From Hyalangium versicolor (GTDB taxonomy: Bacteria; Myxococcota; Myxococcia; Myxococcales; Myxococcaceae): a stretch of 64,000 bases of DNA. Below, in pieces: positions 55,069-63,884 of this stretch; position 1 is the first letter of the stretch; each line of letters begins with the position of its first letter. The position numbers and the translations under genes were made by a program. The stretch covers positions 78,679 to 142,678 of the forward strand of contig NZ_JAHXBF010000027.1 of the NCBI RefSeq assembly GCF_020103695.1, written 5' to 3'. Under the pieces are notes generated by a model that did not search any database, was not told where the DNA came from, and was given only the letters and a program-made list of their open reading frames with translations.

Positions 55069-56280
55069 TCACTTTGTTCGCAGGAACCAGAGGTTCGTCT
55101 TCGACGACGGCAGCAACACGAAGCCCTTCAGAGCCGGTACGTAGCGAAATCGGCCTTGCACCCCCGCCGGGCTCGATGCGGCGGGAACACCGGTCACTTC
55201 CTTGAACCGGATTGTCCACGGCCCTGAGTCGACCGGCGTCACCGCATAGATGCGCTCTGGAATCGGAGTGAGCTTCGCCCCCGCCCAGCTCCCGCCCGCG
55301 TAGAACAAGAACTCGTCGTTGAGCGGGTCGTAGTCCATCCCGGCGTACATCGGTTGGTCGGCCTTCAACTGCTCCAGGGCCGCATTGCTGGTGAACGTCA
55401 CGCCCAGCTGCGAATGGCCATCGACTGGAACGCGCGAGGCCGAGAGTTCCGTGTTCGCGCCCTGTCCGTCACCCCATTGCAAGGTGAAGATCTGTCGGCG
55501 CTTCGAGTCATACGCGCCAGGGAAACGAACCGGGTCCGCCGTGCGGATGGTGATGGGTTTGGACCACTTCTTCGCCACCGGATCGTACCGTTCGAATGCA
55601 GTGGACCACACGTTGCCGTCGCCGTCGCGCACGAACCCATACCCATCCGTCGCCAGCGGATGAACACCCTCGCCGTCCCAGGTGTTGGTGTTGAGGTCGA
55701 ACCCGTCGTTGGTGTTGACGTCCCAGGCCGATGGATACGTGAACCGCGGTCGCACGCGCAGGACGCGATCGGCCGTCGGCGAATAGAGCGTCGACTGGTA
55801 GGTGTGCATCGAGGCGGGTTGGCCATCGGTGTTGTAACCGAGGTTGTTTCCGGCCACCGGTGATGCGGCTTTTCGGACCACCCACGTGGGCGCATCGACG
55901 TCGATGCGAATGGAGACGGTGCGATTGTCGGAACTGTCGCCATGTCCGCCAGCGGCGGCGATGATGAGCTCGCTCGTGCTGTCCTTGATAGCCATACCGC
56001 TGTAGGCATCCACCGGCGCACCGCCAGCGCCGCCAGTGCCGGGAATTTCAACCCATTGACTGACCGCGGCGCCCATCAACCAGGCTGGGGGGCCTGCATC
56101 CGAGGTCCCCGCGTCGCTGCTCGTACCCGCGTCAGACGTCGCGCCGGCGTCGGGCGTTGGACCGGCATCTTCCGGGCCACCGCCTCCGGCCCCGCCGGAG
56201 CAGCCGCACAACACGAGTGCCAGGATGGTAGAGGCCTTCACGAGATGGCGAAGCAGGAAACCGGGTTCGTTCAAGGGCAT
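55069..56280 (-). CDS. Kelch/galactose-oxidase-like lipoprotein
   Basis: A 403-aa lipoprotein: signal peptide with lipobox LVLCGC, a linker of repeated PDAGATSDAG/TSDAG units, then a beta-propeller with kelch-like blades (YSGMAIKDSTSELIIAAAGG, AGAYDSKRRQIFTLQWGDGQ, AGMDYDPLNDEFLFYAGGSW). No copper-ligand set of galactose oxidase could be identified, so it may be non-enzymatic. The linker is of the same kind as in the dehydrogenase at 49408. Start at 56280 or 56292 cannot be decided from ribosome-binding sites. Confidence 0.75.
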   Translation of the reverse strand: MPLNEPGFLLRHLVKASTILALVLCGCSGGAGGGGPEDAGPTPDAGATSDAGTSSDAGTSDAGPPAWLMGAAVSQWVEIPGTGGAGGAPVDAYSGMAIKDSTSELIIAAAGGHGDSSDNRTVSIRIDVDAPTWVVRKAASPVAGNNLGYNTDGQPASMHTYQSTLYSPTADRVLRVRPRFTYPSAWDVNTNDGFDLNTNTWDGEGVHPLATDGYGFVRDGDGNVWSTAFERYDPVAKKWSKPITIRTADPVRFPGAYDSKRRQIFTLQWGDGQGANTELSASRVPVDGHSQLGVTFTSNAALEQLKADQPMYAGMDYDPLNDEFLFYAGGSWAGAKLTPIPERIYAVTPVDSGPWTIRFKEVTGVPAASSPAGVQGRFRYVPALKGFVLLPSSKTNLWFLRTK

Positions 56281-56339
56281 GCCTGTGAGCATAGGCGAAG
56301 CGGCCCTGTGGAATCGGACGCATCAGGGGCAGAGGGGCC

Positions 56340-56927
56340 GAGGAGGGCCGCTGACGGGGGCCGCCCGAACAGTGCGCCAGGCAGGTGGAGAAGCCGCGCA
56401 GCCCCTTGAAGAGATCAACGAGCGCCTCCTGGCCGTAAAGAAAGGCCACAGGGCCTGTGCTTTCCTCAATGCACAGAACAAACAGACGATCCACCGGATC
56501 ATCTCGCCGCTCCGGGAGATGGGCATTCCCGCCGCGGCCGTCGTCGACCTGGACGTGATCTCAAAGGGGGGATGAGCTGAGCAACGAGGACGAAGCCAAG
56601 AAACGCATGAAGCTCTAGGGGCTGGAGATGCTGCCAACGAGCGAGCAGCGCGAAATGAAGATGACGCTCCTCACCCCCCTGGCTCAGCACGGGATCTTCG
56701 TCGTACCCACAGGTGAGCTCGAGAGCTGGCTGCCTCAGCTTACTCAGAAGCAGAACATCGGCAGGTCAGACAAGGCGAAATGGCTCATGCGGGTCTTCGA
56801 GCACATGGGTGACGATCCAGAGGCCCCTCACTACGTCCATGCAGAGTCTGGAGACGTCTGGGAGTTCATGGAGGGGGTCGTCTCCTGGATTGCCAATCCC
56901 GAGAGTGGACTCCAGCCTGAAGGTTGA
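56340..56927 (+). pseudogene. Decayed gene, C-terminal part of a probable ATPase/Toprim protein
   Basis: Successive frames give coherent protein pieces interrupted by stops: GHRACAFLNAQNKQTIHRII with GIPAAAVVDLDVISKGG, then LSNEDEAKKRMKL ending in TAG, then MLPTSEQREMKMTLL, GIFVVPTGELESWLPQL, KAKWLMRVFEHMG. VVDLDVI and the later VPTGELE resemble the Toprim part of OLD-like or AAA ATPases. At least one frameshift and one stop break it and the 5' part is absent. Possibly a lost defence gene; the family is tentative. Confidence 0.5.
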
Positions 56928-57002
56928 GGCCGCGAACGGAAACCGCTGCCTACAACGCCCTTGCAGCTTTCCATCCGCACTGCCCAGCGGCGTTGGGGCA
57001 GA

Positions 57003-57074
57003 TGTATGTTTATTAGTATATGAATCCCGCATATTGGTTTTTTGCTTGATTTCCTAATTCTGAGATAGGAAATC
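57003..57074 (+). promoter_or_regulatory. AT-rich upstream region with 9-bp inverted repeat
   Basis: Very AT-rich for this genome (TATGTTTATTAGTATATG, then TTGGTTTTTTGC). GATTTCCTA (57048-57056) and TAGGAAATC (57066-57074) form a perfect inverted repeat with a 9-nt spacer, 45 bp before the start of the Cys-rich protein. It may be an operator or a leader hairpin; the AT-rich part is a likely promoter. Confidence 0.5.
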
Positions 57075-57118
57075 ACTCCCGGCTCGATGAAGGGCCTCAT
57101 GAGGGAGGATCACACTTG

Positions 57119-57745
57119 GTGAAGCAACTGTTTGGGTTGTCCTTGGTGATGTCGCTGGTGGGATGCGGAAGTGTGGCGCCAGATGAGCAGATGGAAGGGT
57201 TGGAGACCCAGGAGTCAGAGCTGCTGCAGTGTGGTATCGGCTGCTCGGCGGGCAATCACCCGGCCTCCTATTCTTGCGGTTTTAGCTGTGGCTCCTGTTC
57301 GTCGCTCAATAACCAGACGGACTGTCAACCCAACTCGGGGAGCAGCTTCAACACCTGTGTGATTGGCTGCCCGAGCGGCTATCACGAGGCGGCCTACTCG
57401 TTCAACTCGTCGTGCCGAGTTGATCCATTCAGCGGCAGCAGCCTCAACAACCAGACCACCTGCAGCATCAATAGCGGCAGCAGCTTCAACACCTGTGTGA
57501 TTGGCTGCCCGAGTGGCTATCACGTGACTGCCTACTCGTTCAACTCGTCGTGCCGAGTCGACCCGTTCAGCGGCAGCAGCCTCAACAATCAGAGCACCTG
57601 CGGTAGCAACAGTGGCAGCAGCTTCAACACCTGCGGCTTCGGTTGCCCAAGTGGCTACCGGGCGGTGGCCACCTCGTTCAACCCGTCGTGCCGCATCGAC
57701 CCGTTTGGCGGTAGCAGCAACAACCAGACCACCTGCTCGCTCTAA
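57119..57745 (+). CDS. Cys-rich tandem-repeat lipoprotein
   Basis: A 208-aa lipoprotein. GGGAGG precedes both a TTG (57116) and the GTG at 57119, which is preferred. The lipobox is SLVGC. Residues about 80-208 hold three copies of a 46-residue unit (GSSFNTCVIGCPSGYH, YSFNSSCRVDPFSGSS, LNNQTTC) with four Cys each, preceded by a diverged half-copy (QCGIGCSAGNHPASYSCGF). DNA of the units is also similar, so they arose by recent duplication. The regular Cys spacing suggests disulfide-linked small modules at the surface. No family recognised. Confidence 0.8.
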   Translation: MKQLFGLSLVMSLVGCGSVAPDEQMEGLETQESELLQCGIGCSAGNHPASYSCGFSCGSCSSLNNQTDCQPNSGSSFNTCVIGCPSGYHEAAYSFNSSCRVDPFSGSSLNNQTTCSINSGSSFNTCVIGCPSGYHVTAYSFNSSCRVDPFSGSSLNNQSTCGSNSGSSFNTCGFGCPSGYRAVATSFNPSCRIDPFGGSSNNQTTCSL

Positions 57746-57754
57746 TGTATGTGC

Positions 57755-57794
57755 TCCCAGCGTGGGCTCGTGTGAGAACTGGCTCACGCTGGGA
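57755..57794 (+). terminator. Hairpin after the Cys-rich gene
   Basis: TCCCAGCGTG (57755-57764) pairs perfectly with CACGCTGGGA (57785-57794), with extra G-U and G-C pairs inside; 9 bp after the stop codon. Only a weak T-rich tail follows. Confidence 0.6.
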
Positions 57795-57862
57795 TTGGAT
57801 TCATGTCACGCGTTGAAATCCCCGCGAGTGACTTCATGAAGCAGTAAGGAGGTTCGCCAGGT

Positions 57863-58324
57863 TCAGCGAACCCCGGGGAGTCGCTTCGTGAGGAACATGC
57901 GAGGCGGCTCCTCGAAGCCCGCGCTCCGATAGAGCGCCACCGCAGGCTCGTTCTCAGGACGCACCATGAGGTGCAGGGCCTCCACTCCTGTCTCACGCGC
58001 CAGAGCCTCCACCCGTGCCAGCAGCCACTTCCCGAGCCCTCGCCCCCGAGCCTCGGGACGCAGATAGAACTCGGTCAGGTACGCGTCGCGCCCGGCGAAC
58101 TCCAGATCGTAGCCGTAGGTGAGCACCGCGTAGCCACGTACCGCCGCTCCCTCCTCGAGGATCACCACCTGCCCGAGCGCTGGCTCCCTCAAGAGCCGGC
58201 CAAGCGCCTGTACAGTGTTCACTGGATCCCAGGTGATGGATTCACTCCTGTTGAAGTCGTTCATCAACTCCAAGAGCGTGTCGACATCGTTCTCGGTGGC
58301 AGGACGCAGCGTGAGACTCGGCAT
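57863..58324 (-). CDS. GNAT-family N-acetyltransferase
   Basis: A 153-aa single-domain acetyltransferase: LRPATENDVDTLLELMNDF, then motif A around EFYLRPEARGRGLGKWLLAR (the R-x-x-G-x-G acetyl-CoA loop), and ALYRSAGFEEPPRMFLTKR at the end. All core elements are present and length is normal. Substrate not predictable. Confidence 0.92.
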   Translation of the reverse strand: MPSLTLRPATENDVDTLLELMNDFNRSESITWDPVNTVQALGRLLREPALGQVVILEEGAAVRGYAVLTYGYDLEFAGRDAYLTEFYLRPEARGRGLGKWLLARVEALARETGVEALHLMVRPENEPAVALYRSAGFEEPPRMFLTKRLPGVR

Positions 58325-58653
58325 GTCTTATTGTACCGGGCGAAATCCCGCTCCACGTAGCGGGGCAGGTTCACTGCTCGACGGTACGCTCGTGGTGCTG
58401 TACTTGGTTTCTACGCTGACCGCGTTCGGGCGCAGATCGCGAAGACCGGTCGGCTGGCGTGAGCACTCGGGGACCCGCTCCTCAAACCGGTTGACCCCGC
58501 AGCGTAACTCTCCGAGCATGTGCATGGGACGGCTTGCTTGGAGGGAAGCGTGAACCGTTCACACCCTCAGGCCCGCGCGCTTGATGCACGCAGCAGAGCC
58601 CGTGCCCGGATGCGCTGAAGCGTTTCATGCTCTGGCTGAATGATCGGGTGTGA
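58325..58653. other. Gene-free intergenic region
   Basis: No convincing gene, terminator or promoter. A 65-codon minus-strand ORF (58328-58525) has neither a ribosome-binding site nor a recognisable product. Confidence 0.3.
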
Positions 58654-60630
58654 ATGACCCAGGACGAGTTCGAGGCGTCGATCGACGGAGACTTCTCGGA
58701 GGTGCGCAACGAGCTGCGCACCGAGCAGGTCACCCCTGTCTACGACATCTGGCGCAGCACCTACCTCCGCGTGCGGCCGGAGTTCGAGTCCGAGCTTCGC
58801 GAGCTCCACGCGTCACTGTCGGAGTGGGTCCGAGGGTTTCTGCAGCTCCGCGGAGGGCAGGAGATCCGTCGCGAGGACGCCCGCTTCGAGTCCGACGGGC
58901 TCTTCCTCGATCTTCATCACACAGGCGATCGCACCTATGCCGGCTACGCGAACATCTACCGTGGGCTCAAGACGATCGCGCTGTACGTCGAGGATGCGCG
59001 CTTCTTCATCACCGAGCAGTACGACACGTTCGTCGATGAGTATCGGATCGAAGGAGGCGAGCTGAGCTTCTTCCGCGGCGACTGCGGCGAGGACTCCAGC
59101 GAGGCCATCGATCGCCACTGGGAGGAGCGCGTCCAGGCCTCCCCCGAAGACCATGACCTGCGGCGCTTCCTGGCTCGGCAGCGGGTGTACGACGGCGAGT
59201 ATCACGCTCGGCGTGTGGGGGCGTCGGCACCTGGCGACAAGAAGCGCGGCGAGGCTGCGCAGGAGGCCATGGCCGCGTTCGACAGTGCGCTCGCGCTCGA
59301 TGCCGAGAACGTGAGGGCGTGGAAACAGAAGGGCGAGCTGTACCGGCTCCTCGATGAGCCCGAGCAGGCAGCGGAGTGCTTCAAGCAGGCCGTATCGCTC
59401 GGAGCACGTCCGGACGTGCTGCAATCGCTGGCGCTTGTCGCCTTTAGCATTGGACAGGATGACGAGGCGCTCTCGTGGCTGAGCCACATCCCCGCGGAGC
59501 ACTGCTCCCGGCTCATGTACCAGCTCACCGGTCACCTGCTTGCGCACGCAGGGAGCGCGGAGTCCGCCGCGCAGGCCTTCGCCGCTGCCCTGCGTATGTC
59601 CGGCGCGGGCAAGCTCAATCCCGACGCCGAGGCGCTCTTCCGCTCCGGCCGCGCCGACACGCTGCTCACCTCCTGGTTCGATCACGTCACGCCACAGCTC
59701 GAGCGCGATTCCAATCCCACCACCCGCGCCCTGATCGTCCGAGACCTCGTCGAGTGGGGTGAGTTCTTCCGGATCAAGATGCACCATGGGTTCTGGCCGG
59801 ACCGCTCGCGCCAGCTCGCACTGGAGCTCTTCGACCGAGCGATTGCACTCGGCGACCCCGAGGGCGCAGCGCACTACTCCAAGGGCACCTTGTACAAGCT
59901 CGCGGGCGCACGAGCCGAGGCGGCGCAGCAGTTCACACGGGCGCTCGAACGCAATCCGCGGCACCTCGAGGCGTGTGGCGAACTGGGAAGGCTCGCCCTG
60001 GAGAACAACGACAGCGAGACGGCGGTCACCTGTCTCCGGACCTATCTCGAACTCAGCAGCCAGACCCACAGCGGCTCATACTTTCGCCAGAGCTATACCT
60101 CGCTGCTCATGAAGGCGCTGTATGACAGAGCCAACCATCTGATGGATTTCGTCTGCGATCCCGTCGCAGCCGAGGCGATGTTCGATGAGGTCCTCCGCCT
60201 GGGGCCGCACCTGCCTGAGGGGCTGCGGAACTTCGAGGGCGCCTGGGTCGGCAAGTCCAACGCTCGCGCATGGCGTGGCGACCCGGCCGCTGCGCTGGAG
60301 TTCGCCGAGCGCGCGCTCGAGCTCAACCCCCAGTCAGCGTATGCGTGGTCGGCCAAGGGCAGTGCCCTCAACAACCTGAAGCGCTATGGCGAGGCGCTCC
60401 CTTGTTATGAGCGCTCGATCGCAGCGGAGCCTGGCTACTGGCACCCCTACTACTGCAAAGCCTGTACGTTCGCGCTCACCGGAAAGCCTCGCCACAAGAT
60501 CTACCCGCTGATCTCCAAGGCCCTGTCGCTTGCGCCTCCCCATCGCCGTGCGGGGCTCCGGGACGACCCCGACTTCGCCACGCTGCGAGATGATCCGGCC
60601 TTCCTCGCACTGTTCGACCGTGTCCCTTGA
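58654..60630 (+). CDS. TPR-repeat protein
   Basis: A 658-aa cytoplasmic protein. The first 200 residues form a separate alpha/beta region (VYDIWRSTYLRVRPEFESEL; DEYRIEGGELSFF). From about 205 on there are TPR motifs, e.g. ALDAENVRAWKQKGELYRLL, DEPEQAAECFKQAVSLGARP, AAQQFTRALERNPRHLEACG, ALEFAERALELNPQSAYAWS. No enzyme motif. TPR arrays hold protein complexes together; the partner is unknown. No good ribosome-binding site at the ATG. Confidence 0.82.
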   Translation: MTQDEFEASIDGDFSEVRNELRTEQVTPVYDIWRSTYLRVRPEFESELRELHASLSEWVRGFLQLRGGQEIRREDARFESDGLFLDLHHTGDRTYAGYANIYRGLKTIALYVEDARFFITEQYDTFVDEYRIEGGELSFFRGDCGEDSSEAIDRHWEERVQASPEDHDLRRFLARQRVYDGEYHARRVGASAPGDKKRGEAAQEAMAAFDSALALDAENVRAWKQKGELYRLLDEPEQAAECFKQAVSLGARPDVLQSLALVAFSIGQDDEALSWLSHIPAEHCSRLMYQLTGHLLAHAGSAESAAQAFAAALRMSGAGKLNPDAEALFRSGRADTLLTSWFDHVTPQLERDSNPTTRALIVRDLVEWGEFFRIKMHHGFWPDRSRQLALELFDRAIALGDPEGAAHYSKGTLYKLAGARAEAAQQFTRALERNPRHLEACGELGRLALENNDSETAVTCLRTYLELSSQTHSGSYFRQSYTSLLMKALYDRANHLMDFVCDPVAAEAMFDEVLRLGPHLPEGLRNFEGAWVGKSNARAWRGDPAAALEFAERALELNPQSAYAWSAKGSALNNLKRYGEALPCYERSIAAEPGYWHPYYCKACTFALTGKPRHKIYPLISKALSLAPPHRRAGLRDDPDFATLRDDPAFLALFDRVP

Positions 60631-60688
60631 CGGTTGTTGCGCCGGTGTCTTCATGGCCTGATGTCCATCAGGAAGGGAGCACCGGGGC

Positions 60689-62008
60689 ATGGCGCCGAAG
60701 CAGGAGGGAGTGAAGGTCTGGGGGCGTGAGGCCTCCGCGCAGGAGGTGTGGTCTCGCGTGGAGGCGGTGGCGACGCCCGAGCTGCGGGAGAAGCTGGCCT
60801 TGTGGTGGAGGGGCATCACCGATCAGGGCGTCCTCTTCCATGAGGGCGATTTGGAGGCCGACGCGCTCGTCGTCGGCCCGCTGCCGCTCGTTGTCTCCGG
60901 CAGTGTCCGGCTGAAGGGGCTGCTGGAGGATGGCCACGCGGCCGACCACACCCTCCTGGTGGTGCTGGGAGACCTGGAGGTGGAGAACGTCGCCACGTTC
61001 TCCGCCATGTTTGTCGTGGGCAACGTCAGGATTCGGGGGCTCCTCTTCGGCGACTCGCTCGGGGATGATGTCTTCTGCGTGGGTGGAGGGTTGAGGGCGC
61101 GAGCGCTCGTCGAGGAGCACCACCACCTCGAGGTGCACGGCGCGCTGGACGTGGACGCGCTCGTGGGCAGCAAGCTCACCGCGACGGGACGGCCGCGCAG
61201 AACACTGGAGCCGCACGAGGCGCTCCTGCCGGGCACCTTCAACGTGGAGGACGAGGACGAGGACGGCGTCACCGACTCGACGCTCGACCGGAAGGGGCTG
61301 CTCGCGAAGCTGCGCGCGGGGAAGCCCGTGCTGGCGGACACCCGACTCGGCCCCGTGGAGAAGGCCATTGCCGCGGTGCGGGAGAAGGTGGCACGGGGCG
61401 AGAAGGCCCCGCGGCTCGGGCTCGCGCAGAAGAAGCTGAAGGCCCTCCCCGAGGAGCTCTTCTCCCTCACCGGGCTGGAGAGCCTCACGCTGGACACCAA
61501 CGACATCGCGGAGCTTTCTCCGCGCATTGGCGAGCTGCGCGGGCTGCGAAACCTCAGCCTGGAGAGCCTGCCGCTGAAGTCCCTGCCGGTGGAGCTCTGC
61601 CGCCTCCCCGCGCTGAAGAAGCTGAGCCTCCGGTACTGCAACGCGCTTGTCCGGCTCCCGGATGCGTTCGGCGAGCTGGAGTCGCTGGAGGAGCTGTACC
61701 TCGATGCCATGGCCCTGGAGGGCTTCCCCGAAGTGCTGACCCGGCTGCCGCGACTGAGGAAGCTCTGGTGGTGGCGCTTCTACAAGATGACACCGGCCCG
61801 AGTGCAGACGCTGGTGGACGGGCTCGGCCGGCTGCCGAGGCTGACGCATGCCGGCTTCTTCCAGGGCGAACTGGTCGCGCTGCCGGAGGAGCTCGCGCCG
61901 CTCGCGCGGCTCAAGCAGTTCAAGCTCGGGCTCGACCGCATCCCCGAGCCGGAGGTGAAACGCCTGGAAGCGGCGCTGCCCCCCGGATGCTTGCACGTGG
62001 GGTACTGA
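60689..62008 (+). CDS. Leucine-rich-repeat protein with N-terminal beta-helix-like region
   Basis: A 439-aa protein. Residues about 50-190 are hydrophobic short strands (LVVGPLPLVVSGSVRLKGLL, VVLGDLEVENVATFSAMFVV, NVRIRGLLFGDSLGDDVFCV) suggesting a beta-helix like polymer-forming or bactofilin domains. From about 245 come leucine-rich repeats of about 23 residues (LKALPEELFSLTGLESLTLD, LKSLPVELCRLPALKKLSL). No signal peptide. It starts 58 bp after the TPR gene, with GGGAG before the ATG. Probably a protein-interaction scaffold. Confidence 0.85.
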   Translation: MAPKQEGVKVWGREASAQEVWSRVEAVATPELREKLALWWRGITDQGVLFHEGDLEADALVVGPLPLVVSGSVRLKGLLEDGHAADHTLLVVLGDLEVENVATFSAMFVVGNVRIRGLLFGDSLGDDVFCVGGGLRARALVEEHHHLEVHGALDVDALVGSKLTATGRPRRTLEPHEALLPGTFNVEDEDEDGVTDSTLDRKGLLAKLRAGKPVLADTRLGPVEKAIAAVREKVARGEKAPRLGLAQKKLKALPEELFSLTGLESLTLDTNDIAELSPRIGELRGLRNLSLESLPLKSLPVELCRLPALKKLSLRYCNALVRLPDAFGELESLEELYLDAMALEGFPEVLTRLPRLRKLWWWRFYKMTPARVQTLVDGLGRLPRLTHAGFFQGELVALPEELAPLARLKQFKLGLDRIPEPEVKRLEAALPPGCLHVGY

Positions 62009-62017
62009 GCGGCTCCT

Positions 62018-62203
62018 GTGCCCGCCCCCGTGCGCATTGAGCAGGTGGAGGACAAGGGCACCCTCGTCATCCTCACCGCCGAGCGGTTCACAGTTTCCAA
62101 CCCGGAGCACGTCGCGCTGGCTGCACGTGTCCACGAGTTGCTGGACCGGGCTGGGCTGCTGCGGCCGTTGCAGCCCTGGCCAGCAGATCGTCTCCAGTCT
62201 TGA
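62018..62203 (+). CDS. Small hypothetical protein
   Basis: A 61-codon ORF from GTG (PAPVRIEQVEDKGTLVILTA, ending WPADRLQS) with almost all codons ending in G or C. It lies 9 bp after the LRR gene. No family recognised; it could be a truncated copy of a larger protein. Confidence 0.4.
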   Translation: MPAPVRIEQVEDKGTLVILTAERFTVSNPEHVALAARVHELLDRAGLLRPLQPWPADRLQS

Positions 62204-62376
62204 AGGCCGCGCTGGCTGTGCTGCCCGTCTTCCTGACATGAAAGGTCATGGCCCCGAGGATTCAGCGGGGCAGGAGGCAGAGCGCCTGCTGTGCGTACCA
62301 CTTGTTGGCTGCGGTCAGGGGATTCCGTAGATTCGAGTGCTCCCCGGCGGGAGCCCACACCCAGAGGTGCTGTGTG

Positions 62377-63405
62377 ATGCGTTGTTCAGTTGTGCTGTTC
62401 TGCATGGCCCTGGTGGGGTGTGGCGGCGCGGCTCCAAGCATCCGGCGTGCTTCAGATGAGCCGAGGCGCTGTGTCTATGTCCCGTCCCGGGAGGGGACGG
62501 CCGGAGCCTGGAGGGAGGAGGTGCCCTCCGCTCGCGCAGGTGTGAACGTGGTGCTTGTCGCGGCAGTGGCGGGGGCTTCGCCCGTGGCTCTCCCTGCCCC
62601 AAGTCCAACCCCTGTCTTGGAAGGGCTATGGGGTGAGGGGCTGGGGAACGGCATCCCTCGGGGTGTGCTCCGGTTGGTACCCGAAGCAGGTGCGGGCGCG
62701 GAGGTAGGGGCTGGCGGTGTCGCGGGAGAGGTGGTGGTGGTTGGGGGGGCGTTCGTCGCGGCGGTCGGTAGTGGGTTGCTGGTGTGCTTGACCGCCCGCG
62801 CGGCCCTGGATGGAGAGAAGACTCCCATCGAGATCGCTGACGAGTACTACGGCACCCACTTCGGAGACGTGAAGGGGTGGGCTCAAGGTCAGTACCCGGC
62901 CCAGAGTTCTTCGCCTGGTGCAGCGCCCAGATCGAAGCCCGACGAGGGCGCCAGGAAAAGGCTGGGGCGCGTCTATGTCACCTACACGAAGTTCAATCAG
63001 ATGACCCACCGCTCCTACGCCGGGCGGACCAGTATGGTTGTCGATCGTGCGGAGTCCCTCGATCTTCAAGTTGCACTGGCGGTGCTCCTTCGAGACAGGA
63101 ACCACCACCTGGATGAGAACGTGGAACCTCAGAACCCTCTGTTTGAATTCGCGAGGACTGATCGATTCGATGTTGGCACCGCCGTTGATTACAGTCGGAG
63201 ATATGACGACGTCGCCTATTGGCGGATTCGCGGAAGAGAGCAGCAATTGATTGATTTCCTCGGGGGAGCTCGCTCCGACACCGGAGAGCCCTACCAGACC
63301 GAGAATGCCGTGCGCGGCGTGTCGAAAGACAACCCGCAAGGCCGACGCTTCCACGATGCCGCCACTGAACTGTGGGGCCCCCTTCACCCTTACACGGGAT
63401 ATTAG
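62377..63405 (+). CDS. Lipoprotein toxin with GIY-YIG-like C-terminal domain (SitA-like)
   Basis: A 342-aa lipoprotein; ATG 62377 gives a short signal peptide with lipobox ALVGC (C15). A variable region and a central hydrophobic Gly/Val/Ala stretch (about 110-145: VVVVGGAFVAAVGSGLLV) lead to a C-terminal domain (about 205-342) beginning RVYVTYTKFNQMTHRSYAGR, followed by VAYWRIRGREQQLIDFLGGA and PQGRRFHDAATELWGPLHPY. This warhead type recurs in polymorphic toxins and resembles GIY-YIG nucleases. The layout equals that of the lipoprotein at 36335 with an unrelated warhead, as in exchanged SitA toxins. Its immunity gene starts 2 bp after the stop. Confidence 0.75.
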   Translation: MRCSVVLFCMALVGCGGAAPSIRRASDEPRRCVYVPSREGTAGAWREEVPSARAGVNVVLVAAVAGASPVALPAPSPTPVLEGLWGEGLGNGIPRGVLRLVPEAGAGAEVGAGGVAGEVVVVGGAFVAAVGSGLLVCLTARAALDGEKTPIEIADEYYGTHFGDVKGWAQGQYPAQSSSPGAAPRSKPDEGARKRLGRVYVTYTKFNQMTHRSYAGRTSMVVDRAESLDLQVALAVLLRDRNHHLDENVEPQNPLFEFARTDRFDVGTAVDYSRRYDDVAYWRIRGREQQLIDFLGGARSDTGEPYQTENAVRGVSKDNPQGRRFHDAATELWGPLHPYTGY

Positions 63406-63407
63406 AG

Positions 63408-63863
63408 ATGCCGCGGATCTACAAGCCGGGCTCGTTCTTGAGGATCCCTCTTGCCGACGGCTCTGTAGGTTACGGCCGGGTGCTCAAGTTGCCGCATGAT
63501 GCCTATTACGATTACAGGACCGACACTCCAGATTCCGATTTAGATCGGATTGCCTCCAAACCCATCCTCTTCAAGATCATGGTTCGCCATATGGGTGAGA
63601 GAGATTGGGAACTCATCGGGTGGAGGGAACTGGAGGAGCAGTTTTCTCACCCCATCATCCATTACACTCAGGACATTGGGAACTTCCGCGACTGCAGGAT
63701 CTTCGACACCTCCGGCAATTCGAGGAGCGCGGAACCCCAAGAGTGTATTGGGCTTGAGTACTCGGCTGTCTGGGAAGAGGTGGGAGTCGAGCAACGTCTG
63801 CTCGACGGGTTCATGGGGCGGCCCAACGCCTCGGTGGAGCGCTTGAAGGTGCGCCTGAAATAG
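63408..63863 (+). CDS. Imm26-like immunity protein
   Basis: A 151-aa cytoplasmic protein. The start is 2 bp after the toxin stop, with AGAG upstream. GSFLRIPLADGSVGYGRVL, SDLDRIASKPILFKIMVR, WELIGWRELEEQF and ECIGLEYSAVWEEVGVEQRL with LLDGFMGRPN match the Imm26 family of polymorphic-toxin immunity proteins. It should protect the cell from the toxin encoded just upstream. Confidence 0.85.
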   Translation: MPRIYKPGSFLRIPLADGSVGYGRVLKLPHDAYYDYRTDTPDSDLDRIASKPILFKIMVRHMGERDWELIGWRELEEQFSHPIIHYTQDIGNFRDCRIFDTSGNSRSAEPQECIGLEYSAVWEEVGVEQRLLDGFMGRPNASVERLKVRLK

Positions 63864-63884
63864 GAGTGCTCTCTTGGGGCTTAG

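Noticed and set aside
58328..58525. 65-codon minus-strand ORF
   Set aside because: No ribosome-binding site and no recognisable product; codon pattern not clearly coding.
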